Shown in pieces: positions 54,031 to 63,107 of a stretch of 64,000 bases of DNA (its first letter is position 1; each line of letters starts with the position of its first letter). The stretch covers positions 62,001 through 126,000 of the forward strand of contig CAZXJO010000002.1 in NCBI GenBank assembly GCA_964641155.1, given 5' to 3'. The notes below the pieces were generated by a model. That model was given only the letters and a program-made list of their open reading frames with translations, was not told the DNA's origin and did not search any database. The position numbers were made by a program, and so were the translations under genes. Source of the DNA: DTCV01 sp964641155. GTDB taxonomy: Archaea > Thermoproteota > Thermoprotei_A > Sulfolobales > NBVN01.

Positions 54031-54054
54031 TATTATATTGGTGGATGTGAGGGT

Positions 54055-55056
54055 ATGGAAGTGAGGTCTGAGTTACGCACACTTCAAAAGGTTGGAAGTT
54101 CCCTAGCTATTTACATACCCAAAGAATGGTGTGAATCTAATAAACTTACGAAGGGTTCAAAGGTTACTTTAAGGTACACCGATAATTTCCTCTGTATCGA
54201 CCTCGAAGAAGTAGGTAATAGGAAAAGCAAGGTTGTGACGTTCGACATTACCCCCTTACCTGAGGACGAGTTAAAGTACCTGATCGTGTCCCTTTACGTC
54301 ATAGGTTACCATCGGGTAAAACTCGTTTCGCATAAGAAGATAAGCCTACCCTTGAGGAGGTTCATACTTTCGGTACTGCGTTATACGCCTAAATATAGCG
54401 TAGTTGAGGAAGGAGAGAACTACATGGTTATCGAGGAGATTGGAGGGGTTGAGGACATTCTAGAGGCATTGAAAAGAGAATTCAACTCTGTGACCACAGT
54501 ATTTAAGTACACGATAGAGGCGTTCGAGGGCGACCATAAAACATTGAGCGACTACTACGAATCGATAAATGAGCTTGACGATGAAGTCGATAAAGCCCAG
54601 GTCGAAGTGGAGAGAGCTGCGTATAAGCTGATCGAAAGACCCCTCACAAGTATGGGGAAGGTCAGATACATTATTTCAGCAGCCGTCATCTCAACACTTC
54701 TTGAAAGATTATCAGACCATCTGGTGTTGCTGGTGAAAGAGGTCTCCGATGGGTTCGCCAACACTCAGAAAATTCTGACCTATCTTCAGGAATTTAACAA
54801 CGTTTATAAAACGGTCTTGAAAGTAGTAGAGAAAATCACTGAAAACGGATACGATGCGAGCAACATCCAAAACACTTTAAGCTCCTTAATCCAGATCATT
54901 GAAAGGAAGCGAGCTGTCAGGGAGAGCATAAGCAAAGCGATTTATGGGAAAGGTTATGAAGTGATAACATATCACGTTATCAGGATCTACGGGATCATTG
55001 CAGACATAGCTGAAGTATTAGTCAACTTATTGATGAGTATTTACTCACCCAGGTGA
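54055..55056 (+). CDS. PhoU-like protein with N-terminal AbrB/SpoVT domain
   Basis: 333 residues. Residues 1-55 are an AbrB-type beta DNA-binding domain (RTLQKVGSSLAIYIPKEW, KGSKVTLRY). Residues from about 145 on form the PhoU helical bundle with conserved acidic residues in INELDDEVDKAQVEVER and ERLSDHLVLLV. Archaeal proteins of this design are thought to link phosphate status to transcription. No phosphate transporter is adjacent; the tungstate operon and an AKR are. The target is unknown. Confidence 0.88.
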   Translation: MEVRSELRTLQKVGSSLAIYIPKEWCESNKLTKGSKVTLRYTDNFLCIDLEEVGNRKSKVVTFDITPLPEDELKYLIVSLYVIGYHRVKLVSHKKISLPLRRFILSVLRYTPKYSVVEEGENYMVIEEIGGVEDILEALKREFNSVTTVFKYTIEAFEGDHKTLSDYYESINELDDEVDKAQVEVERAAYKLIERPLTSMGKVRYIISAAVISTLLERLSDHLVLLVKEVSDGFANTQKILTYLQEFNNVYKTVLKVVEKITENGYDASNIQNTLSSLIQIIERKRAVRESISKAIYGKGYEVITYHVIRIYGIIADIAEVLVNLLMSIYSPR

Positions 55057-55482
55057 TTACAGTTCTGGTCTAGCATTTACTTCCATCCCTTCTTCATTTC
55101 ATGGGACGACCTCCGCCGTGAACTGGTTAGGACGGCGCATCCATCCAGTACTTATCGAATCCACCCGCGTCCGTTCGTGCTTAGCTCCCCTACATCTCGG
55201 GCATAGGTCCGAGGCACCCCCAAGAGCAACCATCACCGCGGCAGTAAACAAATTTTACGGCATAAAACAGCTTCATAGCCACTCGACAGCCACTGTTGAT
55301 TGAGTAGGGTCTGTGAAGGGACAAGGTTTCGAGATCTAAGATTCCTAGGAATGGGGCTGGGCGGGGTGATTGAGGATGTTGATATATTTAAAATATTTTT
55401 GTAAATTTTTCCATATGTTGAATATATATAACTATATATAAGCTTAAATACCATACTGATAAAAATATTATTGGGTGGTGGA
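55057..55482. other. 426-nt spacer: repeat copy D, then a very AT-rich promoter region
   Basis: The left half holds repeat copy D (55061-55282, minus). From about 55378 to 55475 the sequence is strongly AT-rich, with several TATA-like runs, and leads into a 28-codon gene at 55483. No other gene was seen. Confidence 0.6.
55061..55282 (-). repeat. Dispersed spacer repeat, copy D
   Basis: On the minus strand it begins GGCTATGAAGCTGTTTTATG and ends TGCTAGACCAG. The core includes TGCCTCGGACCTATGCCCG, AGTTCACGGCGGAGG and CCCATGAAATGAAG. One frame reads SDLCPRCRG, which keeps a CxxC pair lost in copy A. It lies just downstream of the phoU-like gene. Confidence 0.65.
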
Positions 55483-55569
55483 ATGGCTATGAAGTGGGCA
55501 ATTGGAGTGGTAGTGGCGTCTGAAATAGTGGCTGCGATATCTCTTATCTTGCTAGGCCTCGTTAACTAA
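55483..55569 (+). CDS. 28-residue single-helix membrane peptide
   Basis: An ATG frame of 28 codons ending in TAA encodes one uninterrupted hydrophobic helix with a lysine at position 4 and a glutamate at 14. It is preceded by a purine-rich GGGTGGTGG and by a CTTAAATACC TATA-like box (55443-55452) giving a 10-15 nt leader, and is followed by a TTTTTT run (55573-55578) that could end transcription. These signals make a real gene likely despite its size. Function unknown. Confidence 0.6.
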   Translation: MAMKWAIGVVVASEIVAAISLILLGLVN

Positions 55570-55579
55570 GATATTTTTT
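55570..55579 (+). terminator. T-rich transcription end of the small membrane peptide
   Basis: GATATTTTTT directly follows the TAA stop at 55569. Short T-runs are the usual archaeal termination signal. Confidence 0.4.
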
Positions 55580-55651
55580 ACATACCTTTTAAAGGGGCAG
55601 CCATTAAGGAACTAGGGCCCTGGTCGTTCATCGTGCTTCTTAAAGTTTGTT

Positions 55652-56545
55652 TCACAGTCTATGTGATAACCCGACCAGGTCTCTAAGACTTTTCACCCCC
55701 ACTTCAATCATATACTCCTTAATGGATTTGACTATGTCCTTAATTATTGTGGGTGGGTTGTTGATTAGTGCTGATACGATTTGAACTGCTTTAGCACCCG
55801 CTAATATGAGCTCTAAGGCCGTCTCATGGTTGAAGACCCCTCCAACACCGACAATATCACACCTAAATTCCTTGAACACCTCGAAAACCGCTCTGACAGC
55901 CACGGGGTGGAGTGCTTGTCCTGAAAGGCCCCCGATGCTCGCCGTAAGTATGGGCCTCCCTGAATATACGTCTATCTTCATACCCCTTAAGGTGTTGGTG
56001 AGGACTAAGGCGCTTGCACCTCCTTCCAAGCACTTACCCGAAACCTCGACCACGTTGTCCCAGGGCCCCAGTTTAACCCAAGTAGGGATCTTAATGACTG
56101 AGCTCACAGACCTTACAACCTCGTAAGTTGTCAGTGGATCCCTACCTAGCTCAGCCCCCAAGCCTTTAACGTGCGGGCAGCTGAGATTTAACTCCACGGA
56201 AAATCCCCCAGCCTCCTCAGCAATGATTGCTAGTTCCGAGAACTCCTCAACACTGCTGCCCGCTATGCTGACTATGACTGGTGTGCTATGCTTAAAACCT
56301 GCGTCAACTAACTCCTTGGCCTTATCGATGCCTGGGTTAGACAGTCCGACCGCGTTTAGATAGGAGTTACAGCCCAACTCGACGATTATAGGTGGCAGGT
56401 AACCCTCCCGCGCCTTCTTAGTCAGCGTCTTAGTCACTACGGCTGCCGGCTCGCCTTCCCTAATTAACCTCTCAATCAGTTCGGGCTTATCACCCAGGAA
56501 GCCCGAACCAACCATGACCGGGTGTTTGAGCCTTAAACCACCCAC
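55652..56545 (-). CDS. pyrD: Dihydroorotate dehydrogenase, class 1B catalytic subunit
   Basis: 297 residues from a GTG. FMN-binding barrel with VGSGF near the start, TKTLTKKAREG, the catalytic cysteine in NLSCPHVKG, TNTLRGM, and the GVGGV phosphate site. It oxidises dihydroorotate to orotate and, with PyrK, passes electrons to NAD. No start codon exists between the upstream in-frame stop and 56545, although the protein begins slightly short. It lies 7 nt after pyrC, last in the pyrF-E-K-C-D operon. Confidence 0.94.
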   Translation of the reverse strand: MGGLRLKHPVMVGSGFLGDKPELIERLIREGEPAAVVTKTLTKKAREGYLPPIIVELGCNSYLNAVGLSNPGIDKAKELVDAGFKHSTPVIVSIAGSSVEEFSELAIIAEEAGGFSVELNLSCPHVKGLGAELGRDPLTTYEVVRSVSSVIKIPTWVKLGPWDNVVEVSGKCLEGGASALVLTNTLRGMKIDVYSGRPILTASIGGLSGQALHPVAVRAVFEVFKEFRCDIVGVGGVFNHETALELILAGAKAVQIVSALINNPPTIIKDIVKSIKEYMIEVGVKSLRDLVGLSHRL

Positions 56546-56552
56546 TGAGGTC

Positions 56553-57869
56553 TCAACTATGACATCCCCTACCGACGACCATCACCTCCGGCCTACTAAT
56601 AACCTCACCGGAGTCGTAGACCACCTCACCACCGACCACCGTCTTAACCACCTCCCCCCTGTACTTAAATCCATCCAATCCAGATTTAGATGCCTTAGTG
56701 AACCTCACCCCGGCAATCCCTTCCTTACTCAAATCAACTACGGTGAAAGACGCCCTACGACCCGCATCAATGTTTCCGAGGAAGTTCTCAATGCCTAAGA
56801 TCTTGGCAGGCCCCCTACATAGATACTTAATCATTAGCTGGTACGGTATGAGGCCCTTAGTGAATAAGGTTAGCATGATCCTACTGGTAACCTCAATTCC
56901 TGCAAAACCGGAAGGACATAGACGCCAATCACTCGTCTTCTCCTCATACGCGTGAGGGGCGTGATCGCTTACCACGGCGTCGTAAAGACCCTCGATGAGG
57001 TTCTTCGCTATTAAGGACTTACTGATTAGGTCGTTGATCGGTGGGTTAACCTTCCTCCAGCAATCTCCAACGTCCTCACTGCTTAACATGAAGTAATAAG
57101 GTGTGGTGTCGACCGTGAACCCCAATGACTTACATCTCGTAGGGGTTGATGGATGCACTGAATGGGTGATGTGCAACTCAGCCCTCCCTTTCATACCTTG
57201 TAAGAGATCTATGACACTTAATTCGTTCCATGAAGGCATGTCTAAGTATCTGAGGCATATCTCACGTGTAGAGCCGCGTAACGCGTACTCAGGTAACTCG
57301 GCATGAACCACCACCAAACCATCGTATATATGGAGTATGTAGTTAATTACGTCCAACCTGTCATTAAGGTCTTCAGGGTAAATCTTAAACCCCATGAAGA
57401 GGTGTTGATTCTTAATTAACTCGTCAACAACCCCGAGATTGTCGGGGATGCCGCAGTAGGTGGCGTAGTCCACATATGACTTACTCCTCGCTAGTTCAGC
57501 CCTCTTAGCTAGGAGCTCAACATCACGTATGTAGGGGTTGGTGTTAGGCATATCCGCAACTAAGACATACCCTGATGAAACAGCTGCTCGTGTCCCGCTC
57601 TCCATAGTCTCCTTATAGCCGTAGTTGTAGTCCCTCATATGGACGTGGAGGTCTATGAAGCCCGGAAACGTAATCAACCCGTCCTCAGTTAAGTCAATAA
57701 CCTCACACCCACTGGTACTTAGCTCCTTTCCCAAGGAAACCTTTCTTATAAAGCCCGACCCATCCACATATACGGTTAGTTCGGAGGGGGAGCCCCCAAC
57801 AAAAGTCCTTATGTAGAACACCTTGCACGGATCTTTCAACCGATTGAACACCCAAAGTAAAGCGTACAT
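56553..57869 (-). CDS. pyrC: Dihydroorotase
   Basis: 438 residues. Zinc amidohydrolase: DLHVHMRD near residue 75 (first metal pair), GFKIYP with the lysine that is carboxylated in the family, VVHAE, HITHS and VVSDHAPH. It closes carbamoyl-aspartate to dihydroorotate. It is preceded by pyrK with a 31-nt gap. Confidence 0.94.
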   Translation of the reverse strand: MYALLWVFNRLKDPCKVFYIRTFVGGSPSELTVYVDGSGFIRKVSLGKELSTSGCEVIDLTEDGLITFPGFIDLHVHMRDYNYGYKETMESGTRAAVSSGYVLVADMPNTNPYIRDVELLAKRAELARSKSYVDYATYCGIPDNLGVVDELIKNQHLFMGFKIYPEDLNDRLDVINYILHIYDGLVVVHAELPEYALRGSTREICLRYLDMPSWNELSVIDLLQGMKGRAELHITHSVHPSTPTRCKSLGFTVDTTPYYFMLSSEDVGDCWRKVNPPINDLISKSLIAKNLIEGLYDAVVSDHAPHAYEEKTSDWRLCPSGFAGIEVTSRIMLTLFTKGLIPYQLMIKYLCRGPAKILGIENFLGNIDAGRRASFTVVDLSKEGIAGVRFTKASKSGLDGFKYRGEVVKTVVGGEVVYDSGEVISRPEVMVVGRGCHS

Positions 57870-57900
57870 GTCAAACTAATAAATCCGTTACCGTGGCCCG

Positions 57901-58638
57901 TCATGAAATCAGTCGCCTATATGAAACCACGTCAACTAAGGTACCATCCCTACATACTACGAAGTCCTTCAACGCGCATGAACCGCAGAACCCGATCCCG
58001 CACTTCATTAAAGACTCCGTCAACAAGTAACCCCTAACGTGATCAGGTATGAGGACCGCCGCTTGGTCCAGTACTGCCTTAGGACCTGAGACAATGCAGT
58101 AGTCGTACTTCGCACCACTCCTTAACTCCTTCCTTAAAAGGTCGATCACTGTGCCACCACCCGTTAAGTCCTCACTAATTAGCTCAACGTCCAGATACTT
58201 GATCAACTCATCAACAACTGGGAGCTCATCTTTGCTCGCGAACCCTGCAAGGAGTTTGGAGCCCGTTAAAAGCTTACTATATGATTTAATAATGTACGAT
58301 ATTGGGGCGATACCTATTCCCCCAGCCACCAGCAGACCCCTCCCGCAGACCATGTCCTCGGTGATCCCCTTACCTAAGGGGCCCCTAACACCTAAGTAGC
58401 TGCCGAGGGGTAACTCATTAACTAGGTAGTTAGTTGTCGCTCCTCTCACTTTAACCGTAATCCTGATGATGCCCGCAGAATAATCGCTGACACTCATAGG
58501 TATCTCCTCAAGGCCAGGCACCCAAACCATCACGAACTGACCTGGGACCGGTCTCTTAAACTCCCGTAATGGCTTCAAGTATATGTGCGCTATGCCCTTA
58601 GCAACTAAATCTTTTCCGACGACCTTAGACGGATTCAT
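57901..58638 (-). CDS. pyrK: Dihydroorotate dehydrogenase electron transfer subunit
   Basis: 245 residues. A ferredoxin-reductase-type FAD domain (MSVSD..AGIIRITVKVRG), an NAD domain (LLVAGGIGIAPISYI) and a C-terminal 2Fe-2S motif CGIGFCGSCALKDFVVC. It transfers electrons from PyrD to NAD. It overlaps pyrE by 4 nt. Confidence 0.94.
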   Translation of the reverse strand: MNPSKVVGKDLVAKGIAHIYLKPLREFKRPVPGQFVMVWVPGLEEIPMSVSDYSAGIIRITVKVRGATTNYLVNELPLGSYLGVRGPLGKGITEDMVCGRGLLVAGGIGIAPISYIIKSYSKLLTGSKLLAGFASKDELPVVDELIKYLDVELISEDLTGGGTVIDLLRKELRSGAKYDYCIVSGPKAVLDQAAVLIPDHVRGYLLTESLMKCGIGFCGSCALKDFVVCRDGTLVDVVSYRRLIS

Positions 58639-59231
58639 TTAGAACCTCTCAAGTAGTTCATCACAGAATCGTAAGTGCTTTGGTCTAAGACCCCGTACTT
58701 CTTTAACACGGTGAATATCTGCGAGGTCTTAATTAAGGATATAATCGGAACTCCCAACTGCCTCACAGCGGCCTCAGCACCCTCTTCACGGTCCAGGATC
58801 ACTGAGAACGCCGTAACGTCCACACCCTCCTCAATTAGTAAGTTGTAGGCCCTCACCAAGGTACCTCCCGTGGTTGCGACATCATCAACCACTAAGACCT
58901 TAAGACCTTTTAAGGAACCCTCAACCAACCTACCCGTGCCGTGGTCCTTCCTCTCAGCCCTAACATAACCTATTGGCTTCTTAGTTACGTATCCTAAAAC
59001 AGCTGCATGCACTATGCCTGCAGAGGCGATGCCCACCACGCCATCGAAGCTTACCCCATACCTCTGCAGTGTTTGAAGCCAGAGATCAATTAACTTGGAG
59101 TAGACTTCGGGATATGAGGGCAGGGTTCTGAAGTCGAAGTAGTACGGGCTCCTCCTACCTGATGCTAGTGTGAAGTCACCGAACTTAATGACACCGACCT
59201 TGTAGAGGCTTAGAATCAGTTCTTCAAGCAT
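58635..59231 (-). CDS. pyrE: Orotate phosphoribosyltransferase
   Basis: 198 residues. The FGDFTLASGRRSPYYFDFR N-terminal motif and the PRPP loop VLVVDDVATTGGT near residue 120 are diagnostic. It makes OMP from orotate and PRPP. Overlaps pyrF by 8 nt and pyrK by 4 nt. Confidence 0.96.
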   Translation of the reverse strand: MLEELILSLYKVGVIKFGDFTLASGRRSPYYFDFRTLPSYPEVYSKLIDLWLQTLQRYGVSFDGVVGIASAGIVHAAVLGYVTKKPIGYVRAERKDHGTGRLVEGSLKGLKVLVVDDVATTGGTLVRAYNLLIEEGVDVTAFSVILDREEGAEAAVRQLGVPIISLIKTSQIFTVLKKYGVLDQSTYDSVMNYLRGSK

Positions 59232-59952
59232 GCTGCCACCACGTACAGTTATGACTCCTCAAGTATTCTGCCTGAGCCCTAACAACTCGTGCAGCAGCTT
59301 TAACGGGGTCGGCTGCCTTAGTGATTGCCCTACCAACTATTTCGAAATCCGCCCCCGCGCACAGCGCTGACCCGAACTCCGCTCCCTGAACTCCTACGCC
59401 CGGAGATATTATCAAGTATGTTCCTCCCAAACGTTGCCTAACATGCTTAATAACTTCAGGCCTGGTGGCAGGTGCTACCACACCGGTCGGCCTCAAAATC
59501 TCGACCAGGGCTAAGACCCTGTCCATGTTCAAATCGTAAATTTCCGAACTCCCTGGATGTGACATGGAGACCAACACGTACAGGTCTACGCCCAGATCGA
59601 TGCATAACTTTGAAAGACCCTCCAAACCCCCTTCACGGCCTATAAACCCGTGAGCTATCACGCCATCAAAACCCGCCGCCTTAACTATCTTGGTGGTTAA
59701 GCCCATAACGACGTCTACGTCAGCTAGTTTTAAATCAGCTATGAAGTAAACGTCATCAAACCCCCTAATGATACCTTTGACGTTGTCTAAACCGTAGCTG
59801 AGGAGGTAGGGCACACCGACTTTATAACCGGCTACTAATTCCTTGGTGTTAAGTATTAACGACTCGAAGCCCTTCAAACTCGTTGAGGGGTCGTCGACGG
59901 CTATTAAGACCCTACCCCTACCGCTTGTAACCCTCCCTACCAGCTTGCTCAA
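59224..59952 (-). CDS. pyrF: Orotidine 5'-phosphate decarboxylase
   Basis: 242 residues. The catalytic DLKLADVD array lies near residue 73 and the phosphate-site ISPGVGVQG near residue 182. It makes UMP from OMP. TTG start. It heads the minus-strand pyrimidine operon, divergent from pyrB. Confidence 0.95.
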   Translation of the reverse strand: MSKLVGRVTSGRGRVLIAVDDPSTSLKGFESLILNTKELVAGYKVGVPYLLSYGLDNVKGIIRGFDDVYFIADLKLADVDVVMGLTTKIVKAAGFDGVIAHGFIGREGGLEGLSKLCIDLGVDLYVLVSMSHPGSSEIYDLNMDRVLALVEILRPTGVVAPATRPEVIKHVRQRLGGTYLIISPGVGVQGAEFGSALCAGADFEIVGRAITKAADPVKAAARVVRAQAEYLRSHNCTWWQHA

Positions 59953-60030
59953 TGGACCCGCCGAATATTGATGTACTTAAACTTATAAAAATTTGCCCCA
60001 CCTTATTACAAGGAGTCGGAGGGTGTTGTC
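59953..60030. promoter_or_regulatory. Divergent pyrF/pyrB promoter region
   Basis: 78 nt separate the two pyrimidine operons. ACTTATAAAA (59981-59990) fits as the plus-strand TATA box for pyrB, about 40 nt before its ATG. GTTTAAGT on the minus strand (about 59976-59983) is placed 24-31 nt before the pyrF TTG. A GGAGGG ribosome-binding site precedes pyrB. Shared control of both operons would be natural. Confidence 0.6.
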
Positions 60031-60963
60031 ATGGGTAGCGAGTTTTCGAGGTTCGAAGGCAGGGACGTGACCTCGGTTCTTGATTTCAGTAAGGAGGACT
60101 TCGAAACAATATTCAGATTAGCTGATGAATACCTCACCAACGGTTATAGGGAGGTGCTAAGGGGGAAGGTGATGGCTTCAGCCTTCTTCGAGCCCAGCAC
60201 ACGTACTAGGCTTTCGTTCGAATCCGCCATGCATAGGTTGGGGGGCTCAGTCATAGGCTTTTCAAGCGAGGAGGCTACATCCGTTGCTAAGGGTGAGAAA
60301 TTCGTGGACACCATTAAGATGCTCGACTCGTACTCAGATGTCATAGTTATCAGACATAGGTATGAAGGCTCAGCTAAGCTAGCCTCTGAGGTCGCTGAGC
60401 ACCCAGTCATCAACGCTGGCGATGGGAGGAATGAGCACCCGACACAGGCAATGTTAGACATCTACACCATAAGTAAGCTAAGAGGAAGCTTGAGTAACTT
60501 AACCATAGGTGTCATGGGTGATTTAAAGTACGCCAGAGTAGTCAATTCATTCCTTTACGCGTTAACAATATTTAAGCCTAAGAAGGTGTACCTGATTTCA
60601 CACCCACTGCTTAAGTTGAGGGAGGAGGCTAAGAACTTCATAGCTTCTCAAGGACTTAGCTTCGAAGAAGTAAGCGACATTAACTTGGTCTTGGGGGAGT
60701 TGGATGTGCTTTACGTAACCAGGGTGCAGAAGGAGAGGTTCCCGGACCCGTTGGAGTATGAGAAGGTTAAGAACGCATACAAGCTCACAGCAGAGATAGT
60801 TAAGAGGTGTAAGGATGACCTTATAGTACTGCACCCATTACCGAGAGTTGATGAACTTGAAAGATCTATTGATAATACCAAGCATGCGGCTTACTTCATA
60901 CAAGCATCATTAGGCGTTCCCTTAAGGGCTTCATTGCTATCGCTCATATTGGGGGGTGTGTGA
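60031..60963 (+). CDS. pyrB: Aspartate carbamoyltransferase catalytic subunit
   Basis: 310 residues. STRTRLSFE (carbamoyl-phosphate loop) near residue 57, HPTQAMLD near residue 135, and HPLPRVDE near residue 270 are the classical active-site blocks. First committed step of pyrimidine synthesis. Its stop overlaps the pyrI start by 4 nt. Confidence 0.97.
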   Translation: MGSEFSRFEGRDVTSVLDFSKEDFETIFRLADEYLTNGYREVLRGKVMASAFFEPSTRTRLSFESAMHRLGGSVIGFSSEEATSVAKGEKFVDTIKMLDSYSDVIVIRHRYEGSAKLASEVAEHPVINAGDGRNEHPTQAMLDIYTISKLRGSLSNLTIGVMGDLKYARVVNSFLYALTIFKPKKVYLISHPLLKLREEAKNFIASQGLSFEEVSDINLVLGELDVLYVTRVQKERFPDPLEYEKVKNAYKLTAEIVKRCKDDLIVLHPLPRVDELERSIDNTKHAAYFIQASLGVPLRASLLSLILGGV

Positions 60964-61448
60964 AGGTGAGTGTTAGGGAGTTAATAGTCAGTAAAATTAA
61001 GGATGGAACAGTCATAGACCACATACCTTCGGGCAAGGCATTGGATGTGCTGAAGGTGCTGGGGGTCTCAGGTAAGGAAAGTTTCAGGATAGCCATAGTG
61101 ATGAACGTTGAATCGTCCAAGTTGGTTAGGAAGGACATCGTCAAGATTGAAGGTAAGTTGCTGAGTAAGGATGAAACCGACATAATTGCGTTGATAGCCC
61201 CCACAGCAACTATAAACATAATTAAGAACTTTGAAGTCGTTGAGAAGAGGAAGGTCACGCCCCCAAGATTCATCCCAGGGCTGTTCAAATGCCCTAACCT
61301 CACATGTATCACTAGACATGAAGGCATCGAAACCACTTTCGAAATAATCAGCACGGGCTTGAGGGCAAGATGCATTTACTGCGGAACGGAATTACCTTAC
61401 CAGGAATTTATTGAGTTAATATTGAAGCAGATAGGAAGTGTGACGTAA
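60960..61448 (+). CDS. pyrI: Aspartate carbamoyltransferase regulatory subunit
   Basis: 162 residues. An N-terminal nucleotide-binding domain (IKDGTVIDHIPSGKALDVL) and a C-terminal zinc domain (C-x4-C then CIYC) that docks PyrB. It gives CTP/ATP control of the holoenzyme. GTG start overlapping pyrB. Confidence 0.96.
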   Translation: MKVSVRELIVSKIKDGTVIDHIPSGKALDVLKVLGVSGKESFRIAIVMNVESSKLVRKDIVKIEGKLLSKDETDIIALIAPTATINIIKNFEVVEKRKVTPPRFIPGLFKCPNLTCITRHEGIETTFEIISTGLRARCIYCGTELPYQEFIELILKQIGSVT

Positions 61449-61454
61449 GGAGTG

Positions 61455-62198
61455 ATGGTTGAACGCAGGAAGCTTATGGACCTCTATGAGGTACGTAGCA
61501 TACTATCCTACCCTAAATTCGTTCCTGAGCTAAGCTCGGTTAGGGTTAGGAGGCTAGTGGAGTTAGGTGTGGTCAGGGTCTACGACTACGGCCCTACCTT
61601 AGTTGGCGGTATTAGGGTGTTGGGTAAGGGGCATTCATCAGTTGTTGTTTTAGCGAAGCACGAGAAGTTGGGCGACGTAGCCTTAAAAATTAGGAGGGTT
61701 GATTCGAAGAAGAACTCATTAGCTAAGGAAGGTTACTTGATGTCGCTAGATAAATTCAACGTGGTCCCAAAAGTCCACCACTTCGACGATGATTTAATAA
61801 TCATGGAGTACTTAGAGGGAAGTACCTTGGGAAATTTCTTAAGGGGGACCCGCAGCCATGATGACCTGCTTAAAGTGTTCGCAAATACTCTCCACGCAGC
61901 CCACCTGCTTGACTTGGACCTCATAGACCACCTAGAGCTTGCGAATCCCTATAAGCACGTGTTCGTGCTGGAGGACCTCAATGTAAAATTTTTGGATTTC
62001 GAAAGTGCTAGGATCTCGGCCAAACCCTGCAACCTCTGCCGTATTATGTCCTTCTTGGTAAACTTCCTTAACTTAAGAGATGGAGAACGGTTCAGGGAAC
62101 TACTTAAGAAGTACAAAAAGGGTTGTAAAGAGGCCTACCGCGAGCTCTTAACTGGGTTGGTGTCAAGTGGAGTTAGATCCTGCAACGTTAGCACTTAA
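61455..62198 (+). CDS. Predicted Ser/Thr protein kinase (COG2112-like)
   Basis: About 247 residues. Eukaryote-like kinase core: glycine loop GKGHSSVV near residue 58, the ATP lysine in VALKIRR, glutamate in LAKEGY, hinge IIMEYLEG, and DFESA near residue 185 in the DFG position. The catalytic-loop histidine and aspartate appear as IDHLEL. The close pyrI stop (61446-61448) suggests co-transcription. The start may be GTG 61452, ATG 61455 or a later ATG. Target unknown. Its 3' end overlaps convergent xerA by 36 nt. Confidence 0.8.
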   Translation: MVERRKLMDLYEVRSILSYPKFVPELSSVRVRRLVELGVVRVYDYGPTLVGGIRVLGKGHSSVVVLAKHEKLGDVALKIRRVDSKKNSLAKEGYLMSLDKFNVVPKVHHFDDDLIIMEYLEGSTLGNFLRGTRSHDDLLKVFANTLHAAHLLDLDLIDHLELANPYKHVFVLEDLNVKFLDFESARISAKPCNLCRIMSFLVNFLNLRDGERFRELLKKYKKGCKEAYRELLTGLVSSGVRSCNVST

Positions 62199-63107
62199 GT
62201 TATTACCTCCTGGTCTGGCGAAGACGTTCATGTAGAGCTTCTTCACATCTTCCTTAAGTAGGTGTAGGTATATCTGGGTTGTCTTAATGTCCCTATGCCC
62301 TAAAATCCTTTGAAGCGCGGGTAGGGCTAGGCCACGCTTCAAGGCCTCAGTAGCGAACGTGTGTCTAAGTACGTGTGGCCTCACCTTCTTAGGGTCTACC
62401 CCAGCTATCTTAGCCAAAGTCTTCAGCCTCTTGTAGAGCCCTGAATAGGTCAGAGGTATTAACTTATCCCCGTTGTAGGCCTCTAAATATTTATTCAACA
62501 CCTCCTCCGTTAAGGGCCCTATGAAGACCACCCTTTCCTCGCCGTACTTTCCAAGCCTGACGTATATCTCCTTGTTCACTAGGTCGACGTCATTAACGGT
62601 CAGTGAGAGGAGTTCCTGGGCTCGCAGACCTGTTTCAATTAGGAGACATATGATGAGGAGGTCCATCACGTCCCTGGAAGCGTTCAATAATCTAACAACT
62701 TCGTTCTCCGTTAATGTGGCCACTACTCTCCTCCTAGGCGCTTTTACAACACTGACCTCATCCTTGAAACCCAGCCACTTCAGGAAGGCCCTCACGTAGA
62801 GTGAGTAGTAATGAAGCGTGAGTTGGGTAGCTTTAGAATCCCCCTTAACGCTCTTACTGAAGCCGCTCTTCAACCTGGCTAACCTCCACCTGATGACATC
62901 GTTCACGTTCAACTCCTTAACACGTTCCTTACCGCAGAACTTTAAGAAGTCTGAAACACCAACCTTGTAAGACCTGATGGTCTTCTCTGAGGCTCCGGAG
63001 GATCTGAGATTGAGTAGGAACTCCTCTAAAGCATCCCAAACACTCAACTCCGGAATACCTTCAGGCGGTGGCGGCAGTTGGTACCTAGTCAAGTGACTCC
63101 CTGGCAT
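62163..63107 (-). CDS. xerA: XerA-type tyrosine recombinase
   Basis: 314 residues. An N-terminal SAM-like core-binding domain (residues 20-120) and a catalytic domain with R (GLRAQELL), K (GKYGEERV), HxxR (HVLRHTFA), H (LGHRDI) and the nucleophile Y (QIYLHL). Length and composition fit the chromosomal archaeal XerA that resolves dimers at dif, rather than a proviral integrase. No att repeat or viral gene adjoins it. Confidence 0.92.
   Translation of the reverse strand: MPGSHLTRYQLPPPPEGIPELSVWDALEEFLLNLRSSGASEKTIRSYKVGVSDFLKFCGKERVKELNVNDVIRWRLARLKSGFSKSVKGDSKATQLTLHYYSLYVRAFLKWLGFKDEVSVVKAPRRRVVATLTENEVVRLLNASRDVMDLLIICLLIETGLRAQELLSLTVNDVDLVNKEIYVRLGKYGEERVVFIGPLTEEVLNKYLEAYNGDKLIPLTYSGLYKRLKTLAKIAGVDPKKVRPHVLRHTFATEALKRGLALPALQRILGHRDIKTTQIYLHLLKEDVKKLYMNVFARPGGNNLSANVAGSNST

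Noticed and set aside
62163..63107. XerA gene as a sign of an integrated virus or integrative element
   Set aside because: No flanking direct repeats, no tRNA target split and no viral genes; it sits among housekeeping genes and fits chromosomal XerA.
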